The position numbers were made by a program, and so were the translations under genes. Shown in pieces: positions 1 through 6,822 of a stretch of 18,270 nt of DNA. The stretch lies in assembly GCA_937983475.1 (NCBI GenBank), contig CALJZV010000156.1:1-18270 (forward strand), written 5' to 3'. The stretch's first letter is position 1; the number at the start of each line of letters is the position of its first letter. Under the pieces are notes generated by a model. The model made no database searches and was not told the origin of the DNA. It was given only the letters and a program-made list of their open reading frames with translations. This DNA comes from an uncultured Verrucomicrobiales bacterium (GTDB lineage: Bacteria > Verrucomicrobiota > Verrucomicrobiia > Limisphaerales > JACDHS01).

Positions 1-549
1 GAACACTGGCCTGTAAATATGGTCGAATCCGGCGTGTTTAATCATGCTGACCAGCGCAGGGTAGGTTGGCACCGCAGTTACACGAGCCAGATTGTGGGCG
101 GGGCCGATTTTTTCATTGAATAAGTAACAAGCCATTTGATGCCCTGATGCCACCCGGGTTTCTATAATTCCAACCCTTCCGATAACTTTTCCGATTCGAA
201 GCAATGTTTGCAAAGGAGATTGCAGGTGATACAAAATACCGAACATTAAAACCAAATCATACATCCCATGAGGCGCCTCTGAGTCCAAATCAATTCGCGA
301 AAATTTTACTTGGGGATAACGCTGTCGACAGACCTCCAAGTTGCTTTCTTGTAAGTCCATAGCCGTGACTGAAAAACCGTGATCCGATAACGCTTTAGAA
401 AAATGCCCCGCTCCACACCCCAAATCTAGCGCTGTTACAAGTTGATTGCGAAAGGGAAACAGAGGAAGGATTTGATTGAGCCAGCACTCGCGAACTTGGT
501 TGATTTCCCTGTAGTGAGCGGCGTCAAATTCGTATTCCGTGTTATTCAT
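1..549 (-). CDS. Class I SAM-dependent methyltransferase, C-terminus cut off by window edge
   Basis: The minus strand reads open from 549 to the left edge, so the 3' end is missing (183 codons visible). The visible part has a Rossmann-type methyltransferase core. Motif I is ALDLGCGAGHF at residues 40-50, followed by an acidic strand end (AMDLQ), and later DLVLMFGILYHLQSP and an IIETRV strand, typical of class I small-molecule or glycan methyltransferases. I prefer the ATG at 549 because AGGA lies 7 nt upstream. An in-frame ATG at 570, 8 nt after the preceding stop, would add seven residues but has no Shine-Dalgarno sequence. It is last in a leftward run with two sulfotransferases, so modification of a sugar or glycan intermediate is a reasonable inference. 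The substrate cannot be told from sequence. Confidence 0.8.
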   Translation of the reverse strand, partial: MNNTEYEFDAAHYREINQVRECWLNQILPLFPFRNQLVTALDLGCGAGHFSKALSDHGFSVTAMDLQESNLEVCRQRYPQVKFSRIDLDSEAPHGMYDLVLMFGILYHLQSPLQTLLRIGKVIGRVGIIETRVASGHQMACYLFNEKIGPAHNLARVTAVPTYPALVSMIKHAGFDHIYRPVF

Positions 550-556
550 GGAAGGA

Positions 557-560
557 TCCT
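557..560 (-). promoter_or_regulatory. Shine-Dalgarno AGGA for the partial methyltransferase
   Basis: On the minus strand AGGA stands 7 nt before the ATG at 549. The competing in-frame ATG at 570 is preceded by AATTAACCAA, which has no anti-16S complementarity. This decides the start chosen for the partial methyltransferase. Confidence 0.5.
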
Positions 561-578
561 GAACAGTCATTTGGTTAA

Positions 579-1256
579 TTATACGTTGTATTTCCTACAA
601 AGCTCCACGAACCGAAGCCGACCTTTTTCATAAAGGGACATGTCTTTGCTGTTCCACCGGCTTAAATCAGATTTCAGCTTTGAAGAGAGTTGATATTCAG
701 AGCGCTTTTCTGGATTAGAATTCATTGTGGCGAAATAAACACGGTCGGACAGGGTGAAGGTTTTTTTAAAAAGATGAACCCCTTTTTCATATTCCTCAGT
801 CAAGCCAACGAAATGAAGCCGGCGGATCGAAACACCTGTTAAAAACTTGGTTTGAATGTTCCAGAGGTGTGGCAATGCGGCAAATTCTTCGAGTGTCATA
901 TTGTCCTGATGCATTCGTTTGCAAAGGGGGTGACGATCAGCTACTTCAGGATGGCGCTTCCAAAAAAAATAAAGTGACGGAACCAACTGCAAAGGGTTTC
1001 GAACCCAAGTTGCAAATTGAGCCTCACGTACATGCGTGTATTTGAGGGCAAAAAAATGGCCGTGAATGCAGCGGGTTGAAGAAGGAGGTTGGCTTTTGGA
1101 AAATCGAAACAAATACGCATCACAAACATCTCTGAAATAACCTTTTTTTGTAGGATTGGCTGCATAATCAAAAAAACACCCTGAACCAAAGGCGTTTTCC
1201 AACAGTGTTTGAAATGTTGTTCCGCCAGTCTTGGGAATGTGAATTGAGATGAGCAT
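579..1256 (-). CDS. Sulfotransferase family protein (Sulfotransfer_2-like)
   Basis: This 225-residue cytoplasmic-type protein would transfer sulfate from PAPS to a hydroxyl of a carbohydrate. The 5'-phosphosulfate-binding loop is plain at the N-terminus (HIPKTGGTTF, residues 6-15). The 3'-phosphate-binding segment is WVRNPLQLVPSLYFFW, with Arg86 and Ser94. An HGHF motif between them is usual in this family. The length is normal for single-domain bacterial members. The frame can be extended three codons to a TTG at 1265, but the ATG at 1256 puts the PKTGGT loop at the usual distance from the start. It lies 22 nt after the upstream sulfotransferase stop and just before the methyltransferase, so the three are probably one leftward operon. 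The acceptor is not determinable. Confidence 0.82.
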   Translation of the reverse strand: MLISIHIPKTGGTTFQTLLENAFGSGCFFDYAANPTKKGYFRDVCDAYLFRFSKSQPPSSTRCIHGHFFALKYTHVREAQFATWVRNPLQLVPSLYFFWKRHPEVADRHPLCKRMHQDNMTLEEFAALPHLWNIQTKFLTGVSIRRLHFVGLTEEYEKGVHLFKKTFTLSDRVYFATMNSNPEKRSEYQLSSKLKSDLSRWNSKDMSLYEKGRLRFVELCRKYNV

Positions 1257-1278
1257 TTGCTTCAAAATGTAATTATTT

Positions 1279-2166
1279 TCAGGATTTGCATTCAGTCATT
1301 TGAACCGCTTCCGGCCTATCAACGGGAGCAGAAGTTCTAGCCAGCAGATGGGTTTTCCTTTTAAAACATTCCTTTCCGTAATCGTATAGCAGCCTGTCGT
1401 TCTTAAGCATGTCCAAAATGATTTTTCCGAGTTCGTCCTTCTGGCAAATCCAGCTTGTATCTTCTCGTAACTCTCTTGAGGTATTGGCTTCCGGAACGGG
1501 AATCTGAGGGACTTCAATGCCTACTGAGCAAATCAGGCGGCGCAGCGCCTCGACGCTCTCTTCAAACTGCTCGGTGAGCATGACTAGGGCAAACGAATCT
1601 AAAATTAACATGGACAAGGGCAACGCAACCGCCTGAAAACACTCATGATCATCCATGTCTTGAGGCCATGCTTGCCGAGCGGCCAAGTAGTCTTTTTGAC
1701 TGCGATAGGCTCGCGCGGCAAAAAAACGGTTAAGCCAGCTTCCCTTTAAAACTTGTTTTGCCTCTTTGCCCAACCGTTCTCGAACCAGTTCCTTGAGCGG
1801 CATATGATCAGCATTTGGAGGGAAATTTTTACGATGTTCTGGTGAAAGCCAGGGAAAGTTCTTTTTGACAAAAGTGAAAGTGGAGATAAACCGCTCAACG
1901 GGATCCCTCAAAATGCAGTAGTAAAGAACGGGGCGACCGGCAATGACGGGATTGAAACTTCTGATCGAATGAGAGGCTATCGACACCACGTTTGGGTGTT
2001 GAGCAACCAATGCTTCCAGTTCAGCGTCCGAGTAAACATGCGCCGGATCATTTTGGTAAAGATTCAAATGCTGCTCTTTGAACCAGGCTTGCAGGATGAG
2101 ATTAAGAGAGGTGCCGGCTGTTTTCGGCACGTGAACATGTACAAACAGTGGTTTTCCTTCAGACAT
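1279..2166 (-). CDS. Sulfotransferase family protein (Sulfotransfer_2-like)
   Basis: This is a 295-residue PAPS-dependent sulfotransferase. The phosphosulfate loop is VHVPKTAGTSLN (residues 11-22), and the 3'-phosphate-binding element is CILRDPVERFISTFTF, with Arg87 and Ser95 in the canonical R-x-P-x4-5-S pattern. It is longer than its downstream neighbour and only distantly similar outside the two motifs, so it is not a recent duplicate and may modify another position or acceptor. An in-frame stop (TAA) lies four codons upstream of the ATG at 2166, which fixes the start. No Shine-Dalgarno sequence is visible. It is the first gene of the leftward sulfotransferase-sulfotransferase-methyltransferase run, transcribed away from another sulfotransferase at 2348. 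Confidence 0.85.
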   Translation of the reverse strand: MSEGKPLFVHVHVPKTAGTSLNLILQAWFKEQHLNLYQNDPAHVYSDAELEALVAQHPNVVSIASHSIRSFNPVIAGRPVLYYCILRDPVERFISTFTFVKKNFPWLSPEHRKNFPPNADHMPLKELVRERLGKEAKQVLKGSWLNRFFAARAYRSQKDYLAARQAWPQDMDDHECFQAVALPLSMLILDSFALVMLTEQFEESVEALRRLICSVGIEVPQIPVPEANTSRELREDTSWICQKDELGKIILDMLKNDRLLYDYGKECFKRKTHLLARTSAPVDRPEAVQMTECKS

Positions 2167-2347
2167 ACAAAGAAGTGATTATGCAAAGTCACGGATCGGT
2201 TGCAAAGCATCTACCGCGCAGATTTCGCATTTGAGTTTGATCGACGAACACTCATCGAATTGCCAGTTGGCGAGTGATTGGAGATTTAAGTGGTGGGTGA
2301 AGAAGACGCTTGTCTTAAAAATCCAATCCTTGAGATAAAAGCATGTT
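2167..2347. other. Divergent intergenic region between two sulfotransferase genes
   Basis: This 181-bp gap separates the leftward operon from the rightward one, so promoters for both should lie here. I see no convincing -35/-10 pair on either strand. There is a short imperfect dyad (TTGCCA-GT-TGGCGA near 2262-2275), too weak to call an operator. A 69-codon minus-strand frame overlapping this gap and the start of the plus-strand gene has no recognisable features and is not called. Confidence 0.4.
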
Positions 2348-3085
2348 ATGTGGATTTTTTGTTGCGGCATGATTCGATCCGGATCCACTTTGCAATATCA
2401 GATTGTCTCTGAATTGGTGGAGAATTGCAGAGCGGGTCGCCGAATTGAATATGTTCCAGAAAACGAATTTGGTCGGCTGCTAACCAGCTATCGGGAGGAA
2501 CAAGCACTCAAGGTGTTCAAAGCCCACATTTGCACCGAGGAAATTCAAAAGCTCTTTGAGGCGAGGCAAGCGAAGGGGGTTTATTCCTTTCGCGATATCC
2601 GGGATGTCGCCGTTTCAGCTATTAAAAAATTTGAAATGCCTTTTGAAGAGTTGATCGAAAAGAAATGGCTGGACCAAGCGATCGCCGATTATCGTCTTTG
2701 GACCCGATTGCCCAATATCATGGTTTCCCGTTATGAGAGGATGATTGATGATTTGCCAAACGAGGTGTTAAGGCTCGCGGCGCATGTCGGCTTGAACGTA
2801 AGCCTTAAAGAAGCCGAAGATATTGCCAGCTTGTTTTCATTAGAGAAGCAAGTGGAACGGATCAAAAAAATTGCGATCGCTCATAAAGAAAAGGGGCATC
2901 TGTATGACCCGCACAGCCTGCTTCATTACAACCATATTAACTCCGGCGAGAGTGGTTCTTGGAAAAAACAACTCACATCAGAACAAATTCGAGTTTTGGA
3001 AGATAAATTTGGCGAATGGCTGGAGGTGACTGGCTATAATGCTGGACGAAGTTTTTGTACCTCACCTTGGTTGGTTCCTGCATGA
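2348..3085 (+). CDS. Sulfotransferase domain protein (Sulfotransfer_1-like)
   Basis: This 245-residue protein is the third putative PAPS-dependent sulfotransferase in the window. The phosphosulfate-binding loop is FCCGMIRSGSTLQYQ (residues 4-18), where R-S-G-S-T replaces the P-K-T-G/A-G-T loop of the two leftward genes. The 3'-phosphate element is YSFRDIRDVAVSAIKKF (Arg82, Arg85, Ser90), matching the classic RDpRD...S motif. It therefore belongs to a different subfamily from its neighbours. The ATG at 2348 is the only start that keeps the loop at the N-terminus; the Shine-Dalgarno is poor. It opens the rightward operon, and its last 47 bp overlap the next gene, whose ribosome-binding site lies inside this coding region. 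Confidence 0.82.
   Translation: MWIFCCGMIRSGSTLQYQIVSELVENCRAGRRIEYVPENEFGRLLTSYREEQALKVFKAHICTEEIQKLFEARQAKGVYSFRDIRDVAVSAIKKFEMPFEELIEKKWLDQAIADYRLWTRLPNIMVSRYERMIDDLPNEVLRLAAHVGLNVSLKEAEDIASLFSLEKQVERIKKIAIAHKEKGHLYDPHSLLHYNHINSGESGSWKKQLTSEQIRVLEDKFGEWLEVTGYNAGRSFCTSPWLVPA
3022..3029 (+). promoter_or_regulatory. Full Shine-Dalgarno GGAGGTGA for the FkbM gene
   Basis: GGAGGTGA lies 9 nt before the ATG at 3039, inside the end of the upstream sulfotransferase gene. It is the strongest ribosome-binding site I see in the window, where most other starts have weak or no Shine-Dalgarno. It fixes the start of the overlapping FkbM gene and points to translational coupling. Confidence 0.7.
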
Positions 3086-3665
3086 GCCGGGCGACGCTGT
3101 TGCAGCGTTTCTTCGTGAGGGCCATTTCGAGTCAGGGGAGCAGGCTTTCTATTGGTTGTTTTTCAGGGAAGGAGATTCCTTCCTCGATTGCGGTGCTCAC
3201 TTCGGCCTTTTTTCGGTATTAGCCAGCCATGCAACACAACAGTGCGGAACCATAGTATCCGTTGAGCCCAATCCGCGCAAGGTTACCATCCTGCGGCAAA
3301 ATCTTAAAACTCACTGCGCCGCCAACTTTTCAATTGTTGAAGCGGCATGTTGGAAGGAGACCACCCAATTGGAGTTCACCGCTGAATGCACTGGAAAAGC
3401 GGCCTATGGCCACATTGGGAAGGAACACGACAAGAGGAAATTTCAAGTAAAAGCATTGACTCTTGGACAAATTCTTGATCAAGCCGCTCTAACCTCAGTG
3501 AATTTTGCAAAAATTGACACAGAGGGTGCCGAGTTGGAGGTGTTGAACGGCGGAGCAGGCGCGATAATGGATAAGCGCCTGCCTTTGCTCATGGTTGAAT
3601 TTACTGAAGCCAATCTGCAGCGAGCGGGTTGTTGTTTCAGTTTGACGAAGAATCGCTTCAATTGA
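3039..3665 (+). CDS. FkbM family methyltransferase, C-terminal tail lost by frame change
   Basis: This 208-residue FkbM-type SAM-dependent O-methyltransferase would methylate a sugar hydroxyl. Motif I is FLDCGAHFGLFS (48-59), the acidic strand-2 end is VEPN (75-78), and the family hallmark VNFAKIDTEGAELEVLNG is at 154-171, followed by LPLLMVEFTEANLQRAG (181-197). FkbM proteins normally continue after 'EAN..RAG' with a helix, a GY, and 'y.fd...l.l'. Here the frame instead runs into CCFSLTKNRFN and stops. The expected tail (FQFDEESLQLTPF...) is found immediately downstream in the next frame. So either a short deletion or an assembly error has split a longer gene, or the protein is a slightly shortened enzyme. 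The catalytic core is complete, so activity is possible. Confidence 0.75.
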   Translation: MLDEVFVPHLGWFLHEPGDAVAAFLREGHFESGEQAFYWLFFREGDSFLDCGAHFGLFSVLASHATQQCGTIVSVEPNPRKVTILRQNLKTHCAANFSIVEAACWKETTQLEFTAECTGKAAYGHIGKEHDKRKFQVKALTLGQILDQAALTSVNFAKIDTEGAELEVLNGGAGAIMDKRLPLLMVEFTEANLQRAGCCFSLTKNRFN

Positions 3666-4870
3666 CTCCATTTCAGTATCGGGGTGAAATCTGGTATAAA
3701 AATCTGTTTGCCGCATTGGATGCCAAAGGTGTCAATGCGCGCCTGAAAAGCGCGTCGCCAGAACGAATTAAAATAGCCCGGGATATTATTCAGCGCGGCA
3801 AGGCGTGTCATCGGGTTCAGGAGCTTGCGGAACTGGATAATTACAAAAAACAAGCGGCGTTGTTTGTTGAAAATCGCGCCTGGGCCGAACGAGCCGAGGC
3901 TGCCCTTACGGCCGAGCGCAGTCGAATTCAGAGTGTTGAACAGCAGTTACAAACGCAGGAACAACAGTTACAAACGCAGGAACAACAGTTACAAATGCAG
4001 GAACAACAGTTGAAATCCATGGAGGCGGCGTTGTCGCAGCAAACCGAGTTAACCCGTCTGCACAATGCAGAACTGAAGCGGCTCCGGCGCCATTGGTGGG
4101 TGCGCTTGGGCAAAAACACCAAAGCACTCGACTGGAATCACGTCGAGAAACAGGACGTGCCGCCTTCGGTGACCGTGCAATCCACACCCAAGGCGGGTCC
4201 GGTTCCTGTTCCATTCCAAATGGAGCCCCTTCTTCAACACCTGGTTGATAAAAAGTTTTCGCCACAGGTGGTTCTGGATGTCGGCGCCGCCAAGGGATAC
4301 TGGTCGGAACTGGCATCTTATTTTTTCCCGGCCGCTCGCTTTTATTTGCTGGAGCCCCTGAAGCCAAACCAGGTTCGCCTGAAGGAGCTTTCGGAAAAAA
4401 AACCAGCCATAAAATATTTGCACTGCGCCGCAGGCGACAAGGCCGGCGAGCAGGTGATCAACGTCACCACCGACCTGGACGGCAGCTCGCTGCTGTCCTT
4501 CAACCGGGAGCGGCAGCCCCAGGATGAGGTGGTCAAGATTGTCACCATTGATTCCCTGCTGGCGGAGAAGAAGATCGAGCCGCCCCAGTTGGTCAAAATG
4601 GATGTGCAGGGCTATGAGTTGCGCGCGTTGGAGGGGGGCAAGAGGCTGTTTGACACGGCTGAGGTGTTTATCATGGAGGTTTCCTTGTTTGAATTCATGC
4701 CGGGCTGCCCGCTGTTGCATGAGGTTGTGGATTACATGGCGAGGCGAAATTTTGTTGTCTTTGATATTGCCGGATTTCTCCGCCGACCTTATGAAAATGA
4801 CTTGGGTCAAGTGGATTTGGTGTTCGTGAAAAAAACCAATCCAATGGTCGCATCTAACCGGTGGTCCTGA
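3629..4870 (+). CDS. Coiled-coil protein with C-terminal FkbM methyltransferase domain; probably the 3' part of a split gene
   Basis: This 413-residue frame has three parts. Residues 1-60 look like the C-terminal tail of the upstream FkbM enzyme (FQFDEESLQLTPF, WYKNLFAAL). Residues 65-155 are a Gln/Glu-rich coiled coil with an exact heptad repeat (QQLQTQE) at 105-132. Residues 195-405 are a complete second FkbM methyltransferase: VVLDVGAAKGYW (motif I, 214-225), LLEPLKP, and the hallmark LVKMDVQGYELRALEG (321-336). The start at 3629 is a TTG with no Shine-Dalgarno, and the first in-frame ATG is inside the heptad repeats. That supports an origin as one bifunctional FkbM-coiled coil-FkbM protein whose frame was broken near 3625. 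GC content rises clearly within this gene. The second FkbM domain probably O-methylates a sugar in the glycan made by the neighbouring glycosyltransferases. Confidence 0.72.
   Translation: MLFQFDEESLQLTPFQYRGEIWYKNLFAALDAKGVNARLKSASPERIKIARDIIQRGKACHRVQELAELDNYKKQAALFVENRAWAERAEAALTAERSRIQSVEQQLQTQEQQLQTQEQQLQMQEQQLKSMEAALSQQTELTRLHNAELKRLRRHWWVRLGKNTKALDWNHVEKQDVPPSVTVQSTPKAGPVPVPFQMEPLLQHLVDKKFSPQVVLDVGAAKGYWSELASYFFPAARFYLLEPLKPNQVRLKELSEKKPAIKYLHCAAGDKAGEQVINVTTDLDGSSLLSFNRERQPQDEVVKIVTIDSLLAEKKIEPPQLVKMDVQGYELRALEGGKRLFDTAEVFIMEVSLFEFMPGCPLLHEVVDYMARRNFVVFDIAGFLRRPYENDLGQVDLVFVKKTNPMVASNRWS
3941..4024 (+). repeat. 21-bp tandem repeat encoding one coiled-coil heptad per copy
   Basis: Three near-identical units stand head to tail at 3941-3961, 3962-3982 and 3983-4003. 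They differ only by G/A in the second codon position 3 (CAG/CAA) and C/T in the fifth codon (ACG/ATG). A degenerate fourth unit follows at 4004-4024. Each unit encodes QQLQ(T/M)QE, exactly one heptad, so copy-number changes would keep both reading frame and coiled-coil register. Confidence 0.9.
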
Positions 4871-4897
4871 TGGGAGGCGAGCACTTGACTTGTTGAA

Positions 4898-5914
4898 ATG
4901 AAACTCGACGTCTGTATTTGCACGCATAGCCCCCGGCGGCCGGTCTTTCGCCGGGTGCTCCAATCGCTTGCCAGCCAGACGCTTCCCCGAGACCAGTTTC
5001 ACGTCTGGATTATTGATAATAAATCTCAGCCCCCGTTGGACGAGGGAGATTTGCTTCCGCTCAAAAAAGCCGGTGTCAGCTACACCCTGTTAACGGAGCC
5101 GAGGCTGGGTAATGTGTTTGCGCGAGAAAAGGCGATCGCCTCCACGACTGGCGAATGGATTGTGTTCGTGGATGACGACAATGAACTGGCAGACGATTAC
5201 CTTCAGACCGTGGTGGAGATCGCCAAAGCCAATCCTCACTTAGGGTGTTTTGGCGGGAAATTACTTCTTGCCCCGGATCTCGCAGTCTCCGACTGGATGC
5301 TTCCCTTGTTACCTTATTTGGCCATCAAGGATTTGGGCGACGAGGTGATTTCCAACTGCGCCAGCGAATGGGGACGGTGGGAGCCTCCCACCGCAGGAGC
5401 GGCCGTCAGGCGCCCGGTCCTGAACCTTTATCTGGATAATTTGAAACGCTTCAAGGAATCGGCCCGTCTTGGACGAAAGGGAAAAAAGGGTCTATTGTCG
5501 GCCGAAGACTCGCTGATGATGCGTGGCGCGTTCAGCCTGAATCTCCACTGCGCCTATCAACCCCGGCTCAAGCTGTGGCATCACATTGACCCCAATCGTC
5601 TGAATTTCCGCTATTTCCTAAGGCTGCTGTACAATTACGGAAGAAGCTATGTGATTCTGGAACGTTCCTTGGGCAAGCAGGTTGAGCCAGCCAACAAAAA
5701 ATACCTCGCCAGGCTGTTGACCAATTTTCCAAAAAGCCGCGAGAAGGCCTGCAAGCTGGCTTGGGAATGGGGATATTTCGTGGAGAGCAGGGCCAATCGA
5801 ACCGTCCCTTCACCTGTAAAAATTCCTGCGGCACCCGACCCGTTGCCCATTGTCATCCAGAAGAACCCCGAGCTGGCCTCATCTCCAGCAGTTGATCCGG
5901 CGGTAAAGCCATGA
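4898..5914 (+). CDS. Glycosyltransferase family 2
   Basis: This 338-residue GT-A fold glycosyltransferase would use a nucleotide sugar at the cytoplasmic face. The N-terminus is the usual first strand (MKLDVCICTHSPRR), followed by HVWIIDNKS, and the metal-binding acidic motif is in WIVFVDDDNEL (DDD at 92-94). FGGKLLL and later basic, tryptophan-containing stretches form the acceptor half. No membrane segment is evident. The C-terminal 30 or so residues are proline-rich and probably disordered. The ATG at 4898 is fixed by an in-frame TGA four codons upstream. GGAGG at 4873-4877 is 20 nt away, too far for normal use. It follows the FkbM protein by 27 nt and its stop overlaps the next glycosyltransferase start (ATGA), so this is one transcription unit. 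Confidence 0.85.
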   Translation: MKLDVCICTHSPRRPVFRRVLQSLASQTLPRDQFHVWIIDNKSQPPLDEGDLLPLKKAGVSYTLLTEPRLGNVFAREKAIASTTGEWIVFVDDDNELADDYLQTVVEIAKANPHLGCFGGKLLLAPDLAVSDWMLPLLPYLAIKDLGDEVISNCASEWGRWEPPTAGAAVRRPVLNLYLDNLKRFKESARLGRKGKKGLLSAEDSLMMRGAFSLNLHCAYQPRLKLWHHIDPNRLNFRYFLRLLYNYGRSYVILERSLGKQVEPANKKYLARLLTNFPKSREKACKLAWEWGYFVESRANRTVPSPVKIPAAPDPLPIVIQKNPELASSPAVDPAVKP

Positions 5915-6804
5915 CCCGCCCCAAAATCAGCCTCATCATCCCCTCCTTCAACGCCGGTTGCACCATCGAACGCACCATTCAGTCCGTGGTAAAACAGTCG
6001 TATCCGAATCTCGAACTGATCCTGGTTGATGGCGCCAGCAAGGACGGCACGATGAGCCTTGTGGAAAAATATGCCAGCCACTTTGCGCGCATCATCTCCG
6101 AGCCGGACCACGGACAGGCCAATGCGATCAACAAGGGATTCCGCCTGGCCACGGGGGATATTTTCGGCTGGCTGTGCGCCGATGACGAACTGGCTCCTGG
6201 CGCCTTGGATCATGTCGCGGAGTGCCTTGGTAAAAACCCTCAAGCCACGCTGCTGACCGGCGGCTGCGGCCGCATTTTTTCTGACGGAACCCGCGTTGTC
6301 ACCGAGCCACAGCCGCATCTCTGGCAGCGCATTGCCTATCAAAACGGCATCGAGCAACCGAGCACTTTCTGGCGCGCCAGCCTCCACAAGACCGCCGGGG
6401 AAATTGACGAGAGCTACCATTTTGCCTTCGATTGGGATTGGTGGAATAAACTTAAAATATCGGGCGCACAACTCATCACCACTCCGCAAGTGTTGTCGCA
6501 TTACTATTTCAGCGATCAGAACAAGACCTCCACCGGGGGCAACCGGTTGGTGGAGGAAATGCACCGGGTCATTAAAAAATATGGGCCGATCAACGGTTAC
6601 CTCGCCGACATCTATTTGTTCCTTTACCGGCAATTCGACCTGCACGGGTATTACGACCGGCCCCCGTCCTGCGGAAAAGTCCGCGCGTGGTGTTTCAAAA
6701 ACACGCTTAAAATCCTCGTCAAGCTGTTCGGCAAGGAATTGATCTACAGCTATAACTGGAACTTCGCCTCCAAGCAGCAGCGCGGCCTTTGCTGGTACAA
6801 ATAA
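5911..6804 (+). CDS. Glycosyltransferase family 2 (WcaA-like)
   Basis: This 297-residue GT2 enzyme has the standard layout: ISLIIPSFNAGCTIERTI (6-23), LVDGASKDGT (38-47), EPDHGQANAINKGF (64-77, typical of WcaA-type sugar transferases), and the metal motif LCADDEL at 88-94. AFDWDWWNKL later in the chain is the usual acceptor or catalytic-base region. It starts within the stop of the upstream gene (4-bp ATGA overlap), implying translational coupling and probably consecutive steps on the same glycan. It is the last gene of the rightward run; only 18 bp separate it from the convergent minus-strand glycosyltransferase, with no hairpin terminator there. The donor sugar cannot be assigned. Confidence 0.88.
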   Translation: MTRPKISLIIPSFNAGCTIERTIQSVVKQSYPNLELILVDGASKDGTMSLVEKYASHFARIISEPDHGQANAINKGFRLATGDIFGWLCADDELAPGALDHVAECLGKNPQATLLTGGCGRIFSDGTRVVTEPQPHLWQRIAYQNGIEQPSTFWRASLHKTAGEIDESYHFAFDWDWWNKLKISGAQLITTPQVLSHYYFSDQNKTSTGGNRLVEEMHRVIKKYGPINGYLADIYLFLYRQFDLHGYYDRPPSCGKVRAWCFKNTLKILVKLFGKELIYSYNWNFASKQQRGLCWYK

Positions 6805-6822
6805 CCCAGGGATGGGCGAGTT

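Noticed and set aside
2179..2388. 69-codon minus-strand frame between the two divergent sulfotransferases
   Set aside because: It overlaps the start of the plus-strand sulfotransferase, has no recognisable motif and no ribosome-binding site, and would occupy the region needed for promoters.
3615..3645. Programmed -1 ribosomal frameshift joining the two FkbM frames
   Set aside because: No X-XXY-YYZ slippery heptamer in the right phase is present (codons read GCG GGT TGT TGT TTC), no clear downstream pseudoknot was seen, and the joined protein would still lack the normal helix.
4049..5002. 317-codon minus-strand frame
   Set aside because: It is antisense to the well-supported FkbM and GT2 genes; the sequence is low-complexity and motif-free, as expected from GC-rich antisense reading.
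5647..6645. 332-codon minus-strand frame
   Set aside because: It lies entirely antisense to two overlapping GT2 genes with clear catalytic motifs; no domain recognised.
6805..6822. Bidirectional terminator between convergent genes
   Set aside because: Only 18 bp are available and no GC-rich hairpin with T-run is present.
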